A DNA stretch of 13,481 bases, from contig JBDSLU010000422.1 in the NCBI GenBank assembly GCA_039916225.1, positions 1-13,481 on the forward strand, written 5' to 3'. Positions 1-7,960 of this stretch are shown one piece after another. Numbering within the stretch: position 1 is the stretch's first letter; each line of letters starts with the position of its first letter. Origin of the DNA: JBDSLU01 sp039916225. GTDB taxonomy: Bacteria; Acidobacteriota; Vicinamibacteria; Vicinamibacterales; Vicinamibacteraceae. Below the pieces are notes generated by a model, which was not told the origin of the DNA, did not search any database, and saw nothing but the letters and a program-made list of their open reading frames with translations. Made by a program: the position numbers and the translations under genes.

Positions 1-1186
<1,186 letters not shown>

Positions 1187-1220
1187 GTGGAGTTGCGTGA
1201 CCCGATGCTGAAGGACGGAC

Positions 1221-1532
1221 CTAGGCCGTCGCCATTTCGGCGACGCCTTCGACCACGCCCAGGACTTCCTCTTCGCGCAGGATGACGTAATCCTTGCCGG
1301 CGACGGTGATCTCGCTCCCGGAATACTTGCCGAGGAGGACGGTGTCGCCGACCTTCACGTCGAGGGCGAACACGTCGCCGTCGTCGTTGACGCGACCGCG
1401 GCCGACGGCCACGACCTTGGCGTGCTGGGGCTTCTCCCGGGCGCTGTCTGGGATGATGATGCCGCCGACGCGCTGCTCGGATTCTTCGAGGCGCTCGACG
1501 AGGATGCGATCGCGGAGGGGACGGACGTTCAT
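1221..1532 (-). CDS. groES: Co-chaperonin GroES (Hsp10)
   Basis: Heptameric lid of the GroEL chamber, acting in the cytoplasm. The protein is 103 residues, close to the family norm of 95-100. It begins MNVRPLRDRILVERLEES, the typical N-terminus. The mobile loop that docks on GroEL (GGIIIPDSAREKPQ) covers about residues 24-37. The rest is a single beta-barrel domain with VVAVGRG and the GDTVLLGKYSG segment. I chose the ATG at 1532 because homology begins there and a GAGAGG Shine-Dalgarno sequence (1544-1539) sits 6 bases upstream. An in-frame ATG at 1607 would add 25 residues with no family resemblance. groES is the first gene of the minus-strand groESL operon and is divergent from lhr. I see no complete CIRCE (HrcA) operator in the 161-bp upstream gap. 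Confidence 0.97.
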   Translation of the reverse strand: MNVRPLRDRILVERLEESEQRVGGIIIPDSAREKPQHAKVVAVGRGRVNDDGDVFALDVKVGDTVLLGKYSGSEITVAGKDYVILREEEVLGVVEGVAEMATA

Positions 1533-1693
1533 GTAGAGCCTCTCGGAGCGCGCCGCTTGAGATTGGCGCGCGCAGGTGCACCGCGGCCGATTATCGACCA
1601 CACGCAACCCCTTATCCTCTTCGATCGCGGCCCGTCAGGCAACCAAGGAGTGCGATCGGGGCGAACCCGCCGGGGGCGCGATAGGATGCCGGG
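1533..1693. other. Divergent groES/lhr intergenic region
   Basis: The 161-bp gap must hold the promoters of groESL (minus) and lhr (plus). On the minus strand a GATAAT hexamer at 1595-1590 resembles a -10 box and would give a leader of about 50 bases, but I find no convincing -35 at 16-18 bases. A second GATAAG lies at 1616-1611. A lone GCACTC half-site (minus strand, 1653-1648) matches one arm of CIRCE, but the other arm is absent. On the plus strand, AGGA at 1683-1686 is the likely lhr ribosome-binding site. The promoters themselves are not resolved from sequence alone. Confidence 0.35.
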
Positions 1694-4600
1694 GTGGGGC
1701 TTTCGCCTTTTCATCCAGCTGTGCAGGCGTGGTTCGAGGCCTCCTTCCCCGGTGGCCCGACCGCGGCCCAAACGAAGGGTTGGGCCCCGATCTCGCAGGG
1801 CGAATCGACCCTCCTGCTGGCGCCGACCGGCAGCGGCAAGACGCTCGCCGCGTTCCTGTGGTGCCTGAACCGGCTGATGTTCGAGCCGGAGCCGCCGTCG
1901 AAGCGGCGCTGCCGGGTCGTCTACGTCTCGCCGCTCAAGGCGCTGGCCGTCGACGTCGAACGCAACCTGCGGGCGCCGATCGCCGGCATCGCCCAGGTCG
2001 CGGCCCGGCGCGGCGAGGCGGCGCGCATCCCCACCATCCTCGTCCGCACCGGTGACACGCCGACCAGCGAACGCGCCCGCTTCATCCGGGAGCCGGCCGA
2101 CATCGTCATCACGACGCCGGAATCGCTGTACCTGCTGCTCACCTCGAACGCCCGGGAGGCGTTCCGCAGCCTCGACACGCTGATCATCGACGAAATCCAC
2201 GCGCTGGTCCCGACCAAGCGTGGCGCCCATCTGGCCCTGTCGATGGAGCGCCTGAGCGCCCTCGCCGAAGGACCGCTGCAGCGCATCGGCCTGTCGGCAA
2301 CGCAGCGCCCGCTCGAGGAAGTGGCCCTCTACCTGGGGGGACGCGAAGGCACGTCGGCTGGTGTCACCCCGACGCCCACGCCGGCCCGGACGCGGGCCAA
2401 GCGAACGGCGGCGACGTCACCGGCGCGGGCCGCCGGCGCGCGCCAGGCGACCGCGAAGGTGTCCCCAGCGAACCAGCGGGCCCTCGAGATCGCCCACGAG
2501 TTCGCCGGCGACGCGATCACGATGCCGGCCCGGCCGATCACCATCGTCGACGCTGGCCGGCGCAAGGCGCTGAAGCTGTCCATCGAGGTGCCGGTCGAGG
2601 ACATGGCCCGCCTCGCCGAGCCGATCGACATTCCGAGCGGACCGGCCTCGAAGGGACCGACGCGGCCGTCGATCTGGACGGCCATCCACCCGCGCCTGCT
2701 GGCGTTGGTCCGCTCGCACACCTCGACGCTGATCTTCGTCAACAGCCGCCGCGTCGCCGAGCGGCTGGCGGCCGCCATCAACGAGCTCGCCGAGGAGCCG
2801 CTGGTCCGCGCCCACCACGGATCGCTGGCCCGCCCGCAGCGGTCGGAGATCGAGGACGCCCTGAAGGAAGGCCGGCTGCGCGGGCTGGTCGCCACGTCGT
2901 CGCTCGAGCTCGGCATCGACATGGGCGCCATCGATCTCGTCGTCCAGATCGAAGCGCCGCCATCGGTGGCGAGCGGGCTGCAGCGCATCGGCCGCGCCGG
3001 GCACCAGGTCGGTGCCGTCAGCGAAGGCCTGATCTTCCCGAAGTATCGCGGCGACCTCATTGCCTGCGCCACGGCCGCGCGCAGCATGCACGAAGGCCTG
3101 GTCGAGGCGACGCGCTACCCGCGCAATCCGCTCGACGTGCTGGCGCAGCAGATCGTCGCGACGGTGGCGATGGACAGCTGGCCGGTCGACGAGCTGTTCG
3201 CGATGGCGCGGCGCGCGGCGCCGTTCGCCGATCTCGATCGCGGCGTGTTCGACGGCGTGCTCGACATGCTGGCCGGCCGCTACCCGTCCGACGAGTTCGC
3301 CGAGCTGCGACCGCGCATCACGTGGGATCGGGTGCGCCACACGGTCGTCGCCCGCGAAGGCGCCAAGCGGGTCGCCATCGCCAACGGCGGCACCATCCCC
3401 GATCGGGGACTGTACGGCGTCTTCCTCGCCGGAGCGCCGGCCGGCGGCGGCCGCGTCGGCGAGCTCGACGAGGAGATGGTGTTCGAGAGCACCGTTGGCG
3501 AGACGTTCCTGCTCGGCGCCTCGACCTGGCGCATCGAGGACATCACCCACGACAAGGTGATCGTCTCGCCGGCGCCCGGCGAGCCGGGCAAGATGCCGTT
3601 CTGGAAGGGCGAGCAGGCCGGACGTCCGCTCGAGTTCGGCCGGGCCATCGGCGCGCTGGTGCGCTCGCTGCAGGCGCAGCCGGCCGCGGTCGCGCTGGCC
3701 CGCCTCGAGAAGGAGCACGACCTCGATCGGCAGGCGGCCGAGAACCTGCTGCAGTACCTCGCCGATCAGAAAGCGGCGATCGGCCACGTCCCCGACGATC
3801 GCACCATCGTCATCGAGCGCTGCCGCGACGAGCTGGGCGACTGGCGTGTCTGCCTGCTGTCGCCGCTGGGCGGGCGGGTGATGGCACCGTGGTCGATGGC
3901 CATCCTCGCCGGCATGCGCGAAGACGGCGGCATCGACGCCGAGACGATGTGGAACGACGACGGACTGGTCGTGCGCTTCCCCGACACCGACGAGCCGCCG
4001 GATCCGCGTCTGCTGCTGCCCGACCCCGACGACGTCGAGGCCCTGGTGCTGCGGCAGCTCGGGTCGACGTCGCTCTTCGCCGCCAAGTTCCGCGAAGCGG
4101 CGGCCCGGGCCCTGCTCCTCCCCCGCCGGCGCATGGGCGGACGGACGCCGCTGTGGCAACAGCGCAAGCGCGCCGCCGACCTGCTGGCCGTCGCCTCGAA
4201 GTTCGGCTCGTTCCCGATGCTGCTCGAGGCCTATCGCGAATGCCTGCGCGATCTGTTCGACGTGCCGGCGCTGATCGACACGTTGCGCGCGATCCGCGAG
4301 CGCCGCTTGCGTGTCGTCACCGTCGACTCGACGACGCCGTCGCCGTTCGCCGCCTCGCTCCTCTTCGGCTACGTCGCGCAGTACCTCTATGACGGCGACG
4401 CGCCGCTGGCCGAGCGCCGCGCCCAGGCGCTCTCGATCGATCACGCGCAGCTCAAGGCGCTGCTCGGCGACGCCGAGTTGCGCGACGTGCTCGATCGCGA
4501 CGCCATCGACGACGTCGAGCACGAGCTGCAGCACCTCGCCCCCGAGCGCCGCGTGCGCACCGCCGATGGCGTCCACGATCTGCTGCTGCGGATCGGCGAT

Positions 4601-6442
4601 CTCACCGCCGCGGAGGTCGTCCAGCGCGCCGCGATCCCCGGCGGCGCCACCGAGGCGATCGAGCTGCTGGTGAAGGCCCGACGCGTGCTGAGCCTGCCGA
4701 TCGCCGGCGAGCCGCGGCTGGTCGCGGTCGAGGACGCCAGCCGCTATCGCGACGCGCTGGGCACGCCGCTGCCAGCCGGACTCCCCGGTGCGCTGCTCGA
4801 ACCGGTCCGCGATCCACTGCTCGATCTGGTCATGCGCTACGCGCGCACGCACGGTCCCTTCACCACCGGCGAGGTGGCCCGCCGCCTCGCCCTCAGTGAG
4901 GCCGTCGTCGAAAAGACCCTGCGACGCGCGGTCGGGGCCGGCCGCCTGCACGAGGGCGACTTCCGCCCCGGCGGGACCCATCGCGAGTGGTGCGAACCCG
5001 GTGTCCTCGGACAGATCCGGCGCCGATCGCTGGCCAAAGTGCGGCACCAGGTCGAGCCGGTCGAACCGGCCACGCTCGGCCGCCTGCTCACCGCCTGGCA
5101 GGGCGTGACGCGCAAGCGCCGCGGACTCGACGCCCTCCTCGACACCGTCGAGGCCCTGCAGGGCGCGCCGCTCGTCGCGTCGCTCCTCGAGAGCGAGATC
5201 CTGCCGGCGCGAATCGAGGGCTACGAGCCGGGCGATCTCGACACGCTGCTGGCCGCCGGCGAAGTCGTGTGGGCTGGCGTCGAACCGCTCGGCGACAAGG
5301 ACGGCCGGCTCGCCCTCTATCTCAGCGACGCCTTGCCGCGGCTGTGGCGGCCACCCGCGGATGTCGCGCTCGGCCCTCGCGAGCAGGCGATCGCCGATCA
5401 TCTGCAGGCCGAAGGCGCGTCGTTCTTCAGCGCCGTCCATGAGGCGGCGGGCGGCGGCTTCCCGCGCGACACGGTCGACGCGCTGTGGGACCTGGTCTGG
5501 CGCGGCCTGCTCACCAACGACGCGCTGCAAGCGGTGCGCGCCTTCGTCGGTCCGTCAGGGCCGAAGCTGCCGCGCAGCGCCGCTCCGCGGGTGCGCGCCA
5601 CCGGCCGCGTCTTCCGATCGCGCCGGCAGGTGCCGCCGAGCGCCGAGGGCCGCTGGTCGCTGCTGAGCGGCCGCGTCACGCCGGTGTCGCCGACGGAGTG
5701 GAGCACCGCGCTCGCCCAGCAGCTGCTGACCCGCTACGGCGTCGTCACGCGCGAGGTCGGCGCCGCCGAATCGATCCCCGGCGGCTTCTCGGCCGTCTAC
5801 GACGTGCTGCGGGCCTTGGACGAGAGCGGTCGCGTCCGCCGCGGCTATTTCGTCGGCGGCGTCGCCGCGACACAATTCGCGCTGCCGCCGGCGCTCGACC
5901 TGCTGCGATCGTTGCGGCAGCCGCCGGACGATCCCGAGGCGGTGATCCTCGGCGCCTCGGATCCCGCCAACCCCTACGGCACGATCCTGAAGTGGCCGCA
6001 GCGCGACGTCGACGCGGCCGCGCGCGACGACGCCGGCCAGACGCCCGTGCGGCGCGGTCCGACACGGAGTGTCGGGGCTCGCGTCGTGATGGTCGACGGC
6101 GCCTGCGTGGCGCACGTCTCGCGCGGCGGACGCCAGATCCTCGCCTGGCTGCCAGAGGCGGAGCCGGAGCGCTCGCGTGCCGCGCGTGCGATCTCCGCGA
6201 TTCTTGCCACCGTCGCGCGGAGCGGCGAAGGCCGCGACGGCGGGCTGCTGATCAGCGACATCGACACGGTTCCGGCGCACCAGCATCCGCTGGCGCCGTT
6301 CCTGGTCGCTGCCGGCTTCGTGCGATCCGGCCTCGGCTACCAGGTGCGGCGCGATCGCCGGCCCGATGCCACACCGGCCACCGGCCACGACAGCGCGGCC
6401 GGCGAGGCACCGGCCGGCCGGCAGACCGCGCGCCATGCCTGA
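1694..6442 (+). CDS. lhr: Lhr-family superfamily 2 DNA helicase, long form
   Basis: ATP-dependent 3'-5' single-strand DNA translocase and RNA:DNA helicase of the Lhr family, linked to DNA repair in the cytoplasm. It has 1582 residues, like the long E. coli and mycobacterial forms (about 1500-1540). Motifs in order: Walker A APTGSGKT (43-50), Ia LKALAVDVERN, Ib TTPES (140-144), DEIH box (166-169), SAT (201-203), IV LIFVNSRR, V ATSSLELGIDMG, VI QRIGRAGHQ (430-438). Winged-helix and beta-barrel segments follow; the STWRI motif with W612 resembles the DNA-contacting tryptophan region of Lhr. The C-terminal half (about 870-1560) matches the long-Lhr C-terminal domain, reported in E. coli to carry uracil-glycosylase activity. 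The GTG start is set by AGGA seven bases upstream and by homology starting at FHPAVQAWF. Odd points are a roughly 60-residue Ala/Thr/Arg-rich insert at about 217-277 and a polar tail. The last 8 bases overlap nei. Confidence 0.96.
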   Translation: MGLSPFHPAVQAWFEASFPGGPTAAQTKGWAPISQGESTLLLAPTGSGKTLAAFLWCLNRLMFEPEPPSKRRCRVVYVSPLKALAVDVERNLRAPIAGIAQVAARRGEAARIPTILVRTGDTPTSERARFIREPADIVITTPESLYLLLTSNAREAFRSLDTLIIDEIHALVPTKRGAHLALSMERLSALAEGPLQRIGLSATQRPLEEVALYLGGREGTSAGVTPTPTPARTRAKRTAATSPARAAGARQATAKVSPANQRALEIAHEFAGDAITMPARPITIVDAGRRKALKLSIEVPVEDMARLAEPIDIPSGPASKGPTRPSIWTAIHPRLLALVRSHTSTLIFVNSRRVAERLAAAINELAEEPLVRAHHGSLARPQRSEIEDALKEGRLRGLVATSSLELGIDMGAIDLVVQIEAPPSVASGLQRIGRAGHQVGAVSEGLIFPKYRGDLIACATAARSMHEGLVEATRYPRNPLDVLAQQIVATVAMDSWPVDELFAMARRAAPFADLDRGVFDGVLDMLAGRYPSDEFAELRPRITWDRVRHTVVAREGAKRVAIANGGTIPDRGLYGVFLAGAPAGGGRVGELDEEMVFESTVGETFLLGASTWRIEDITHDKVIVSPAPGEPGKMPFWKGEQAGRPLEFGRAIGALVRSLQAQPAAVALARLEKEHDLDRQAAENLLQYLADQKAAIGHVPDDRTIVIERCRDELGDWRVCLLSPLGGRVMAPWSMAILAGMREDGGIDAETMWNDDGLVVRFPDTDEPPDPRLLLPDPDDVEALVLRQLGSTSLFAAKFREAAARALLLPRRRMGGRTPLWQQRKRAADLLAVASKFGSFPMLLEAYRECLRDLFDVPALIDTLRAIRERRLRVVTVDSTTPSPFAASLLFGYVAQYLYDGDAPLAERRAQALSIDHAQLKALLGDAELRDVLDRDAIDDVEHELQHLAPERRVRTADGVHDLLLRIGDLTAAEVVQRAAIPGGATEAIELLVKARRVLSLPIAGEPRLVAVEDASRYRDALGTPLPAGLPGALLEPVRDPLLDLVMRYARTHGPFTTGEVARRLALSEAVVEKTLRRAVGAGRLHEGDFRPGGTHREWCEPGVLGQIRRRSLAKVRHQVEPVEPATLGRLLTAWQGVTRKRRGLDALLDTVEALQGAPLVASLLESEILPARIEGYEPGDLDTLLAAGEVVWAGVEPLGDKDGRLALYLSDALPRLWRPPADVALGPREQAIADHLQAEGASFFSAVHEAAGGGFPRDTVDALWDLVWRGLLTNDALQAVRAFVGPSGPKLPRSAAPRVRATGRVFRSRRQVPPSAEGRWSLLSGRVTPVSPTEWSTALAQQLLTRYGVVTREVGAAESIPGGFSAVYDVLRALDESGRVRRGYFVGGVAATQFALPPALDLLRSLRQPPDDPEAVILGASDPANPYGTILKWPQRDVDAAARDDAGQTPVRRGPTRSVGARVVMVDGACVAHVSRGGRQILAWLPEAEPERSRAARAISAILATVARSGEGRDGGLLISDIDTVPAHQHPLAPFLVAAGFVRSGLGYQVRRDRRPDATPATGHDSAAGEAPAGRQTARHA

Positions 6443-7247
6443 AGGCGACACGATTTTCCGGGCGGCGCGCACGCTGCATCGCGCGCTGGCCGGCAAGGCC
6501 GTCACCCGCTTCGACACGGCCTATGCCCCGCTCGCCCGCGTCCACGACGACACGCCCATCACGGGCCGCACCATCGAGGCGGTCGAAGCGCACGGCAAGC
6601 ACATGGTGATGCGCTTCTCCGGCGACCTCGTACTGCGCACGCACATGCGGATGCACGGCAGCTGGCACATCTACCGGCCCGGCGAGCGGTGGCAGCGCCC
6701 CCCGCGCGAGATGCGGGTGCTGGTCGGCACCGCGGACTTCGTCGCCGTCGGCTTCAACGTGCCGGACGCCGAGTTCGAGGCCGCCCGCGACGTCGGCGCG
6801 CGCGATGCGATCGCCCGTCTCGGCCCGGACCTGCTCGCGCCGGACTTCGACGCGGCTGACGCCGTCTGCCGCCTGCAGGATCGCGGCACGACGACGATCG
6901 CCGAGGCGCTGCTCGATCAACGCGCGCTGGCCGGCGTCGGCAACGTGTTCAAGTCGGAAGTGCTGTTCGAGGGCGGCGTCGAGCCGTTCGCCTTGGTGTC
7001 GACGCTCGCCGTCGATCGCCTGTCGGCGCTGGTCGACATCGCACGCCGGCAACTGGCCGTCAACGTCGCCCCCAACCAGTCCGGGCACGGGCGGCGGACA
7101 ACTGGCCGGCTGGCGCCGGCCGAAGGCTTGTGGGTCTATGGGCGCGGTGGCCGGCCGTGCCGACGCTGCGGGACGCCGATTTCGTTCGCCAAGCAAGGCT
7201 TCGGGGCTCGGCCGACCTACTGGTGCCCGACCTGCCAGACGGCGTGA
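6435..7247 (+). CDS. nei: Nei/Fpg-family DNA glycosylase/AP lyase (endonuclease VIII type)
   Basis: Bifunctional base-excision repair enzyme that removes oxidised bases and nicks the abasic site. The product is 270 residues, usual for the family. The N-terminus MPEGDTIFR supplies catalytic P2 (Schiff base) and E3, so the ATG at 6435 must be the start; MPEGD places it with Nei rather than Fpg (MPELPE). The conserved beta-hairpin lysine is K55 (HGKHMVM). The helix-two-turn-helix DNA-binding region spans about 125-215, with GVGNVFKSEVLF containing N170. A C-terminal zinc finger has C242, C245, C264 and C267, with the DNA-contacting arginine at R259. The start codon lies inside the lhr 3' end (8-base overlap), implying translational coupling. 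The lhr-nei pairing is also known from mycobacteria, where a Nei2-type gene follows lhr. Exact substrate (5-hydroxy-pyrimidines or others) cannot be read from sequence. Confidence 0.95.
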   Translation: MPEGDTIFRAARTLHRALAGKAVTRFDTAYAPLARVHDDTPITGRTIEAVEAHGKHMVMRFSGDLVLRTHMRMHGSWHIYRPGERWQRPPREMRVLVGTADFVAVGFNVPDAEFEAARDVGARDAIARLGPDLLAPDFDAADAVCRLQDRGTTTIAEALLDQRALAGVGNVFKSEVLFEGGVEPFALVSTLAVDRLSALVDIARRQLAVNVAPNQSGHGRRTTGRLAPAEGLWVYGRGGRPCRRCGTPISFAKQGFGARPTYWCPTCQTA

Positions 7248-7263
7248 CGGTCGCCGTACGCGA

Positions 7264-7304
7264 AACGAGGCGCCGGATCGCATCCGCGACCTCGGCGCCC
7301 CGTT
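7264..7304. terminator. Candidate bidirectional hairpin terminator between nei and hsp20
   Basis: Inverted repeat in the 83-bp convergent gap. The left arm AACGAGGCGCCG (7264-7275) pairs with the right arm CGGCGCCCCGTT (7293-7304), with one A-C mismatch and a 17-base loop. It begins 16 bases after the nei stop and ends 26 bases past the hsp20 stop, as expected for a shared terminator. No T-run follows on either strand, so it is not a classic intrinsic terminator. It may act with Rho or simply protect 3' ends. Confidence 0.4.
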
Positions 7305-7330
7305 CGACCGACCTGTAGCGCCGCCAACGA

Positions 7331-7780
7331 TCAGTTGATGGCGATCTGAACCTGACGCGGCTTGGCTTCCTCCTTGGCCGGGAGGACCACCGTCAGCACG
7401 CCGTCCTTGAACTCCGCCTTCACCGCGTCCGGATTCACCGTCGTCGGCAGCGTGAACGAGCGGGCGAACGCCCCGTAGGTGCGCTCGACGCGCTGATACG
7501 CGTCCTGCTTGATCTCCTGATCGCGCTTCCGCTCGCCGCGAATGGTCAGGATGTTGTTCTCGACCTTGAGATCGATGTCCTCGCGCTTGATGCCGGCCAG
7601 CTCGGCTTTGACCACCAACTCGTGCTGCTCGGTTTCGAAGACGTCGACGGCCGGCACCCAGTCCGCCCGGGTGAGCGTGTCGTCGCCGTGCTCGTACGGC
7701 TCACTGAAGATGCGGTTGAGGCGGGCCTGGACGGCGGCGAGCTCGCGGAACGGTTCGAAGCGATTGATGGCGACTCTCAT
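7331..7780 (-). CDS. Small heat-shock protein, Hsp20/alpha-crystallin family
   Basis: ATP-independent holdase chaperone that forms oligomers and keeps denatured proteins soluble in the cytoplasm. The product is 149 residues. The N-terminal arm (MRVAINRFEPFREL) is followed by an alpha-crystallin domain, about residues 41-136. That domain starts at WVPAVDVFET and includes ELAGIKREDIDLKVENN and the conserved GVLTVVLP near its end. A C-terminal I-A-I (146-148) is the I-X-I motif used for oligomer assembly. I chose the ATG at 7780 because GAGGAG (7795-7790) lies 9 bases upstream and the arm there is typical. An in-frame ATG at 7843 would add 21 residues, reading through the leader hairpins, and lacks a similar ribosome site. 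The gene is monocistronic, convergent with nei and divergent from the amidohydrolase. A sigma-70-like promoter and a structured leader precede it. Confidence 0.95.
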   Translation of the reverse strand: MRVAINRFEPFRELAAVQARLNRIFSEPYEHGDDTLTRADWVPAVDVFETEQHELVVKAELAGIKREDIDLKVENNILTIRGERKRDQEIKQDAYQRVERTYGAFARSFTLPTTVNPDAVKAEFKDGVLTVVLPAKEEAKPRQVQIAIN

Positions 7781-7789
7781 GGTGCTGCT

Positions 7790-7819
7790 CTCCTCGATGG
7801 GCGAGGCCGGAACGGCCCC
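7790..7819 (-). promoter_or_regulatory. hsp20 ribosome-binding site inside alternative leader hairpins
   Basis: The Shine-Dalgarno GAGGAG occupies 7795-7790. Two hairpins compete here. Hairpin A pairs 7819-7813 with 7809-7803 (GGGGCCG and CGGCCUC, 7 bp including one G-U, 3-base loop) and leaves the ribosome site free. Hairpin B pairs 7806-7802 with 7796-7792 (CCUCG and CGAGG, 5-base loop) and hides GAGG of the site. They share bases 7806-7803 and so exclude each other. This is what one would expect of a translational switch such as an RNA thermometer, but the function is inferred. Confidence 0.4.
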
Positions 7820-7869
7820 GAAACTCTTGTGCTTGGTGGCCACGGGCTACCGTCGAACCAACGACACGG

Positions 7870-7898
7870 AGAATAACAAGCATCCGCGCGCTAGTCAA
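7870..7898 (-). promoter_or_regulatory. Sigma-70-like promoter of hsp20
   Basis: On the minus strand, TTGACT (7898-7893; 5 of 6 to consensus) and TATTCT (7875-7870; 4 of 6) are separated by exactly 17 bases. A start near 7863 would give a leader of about 80 bases before the ATG at 7780. The promoter lies in the most AT-rich stretch of the window. An 11-base palindrome TTAGTTACTAA (7909-7919) sits about 10 bases upstream of the -35 box and could be a protein-binding site. I see no CIRCE or HAIR-type operator. Confidence 0.6.
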
Positions 7899-7960
7899 GC
7901 AAGTTATATTAGTTACTAACACTCATATACACATCTCATCGACCAGGATGGCCTCGGTCT

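Noticed and set aside
1648..1653. Possible CIRCE (HrcA) operator upstream of groES
   Set aside because: Only one GCACTC half-site is present; the sequence nine bases further does not match GAGTGC, so the inverted repeat is missing.
2364..2400. Possible short tandem repeat in the lhr insert
   Set aside because: Only a brief Thr-Pro alternation is seen, with no longer DNA repeat unit; it is low-complexity coding sequence.
2417..5530. Very long open frame (about 1037 codons) on the minus strand, antisense to lhr
   Set aside because: Its composition is Arg/Ala/Gly/Gln/Asp-rich with no recognisable domain. Such frames arise opposite GC-rich genes because stop codons are rare there. The sense strand has all helicase motifs.
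7781..7843. Longer hsp20 start at 7843 adding 21 residues
   Set aside because: The downstream ATG at 7780 has a strong GAGGAG ribosome site and a typical Hsp20 arm; the extra residues resemble a translated leader. It is not fully excluded.
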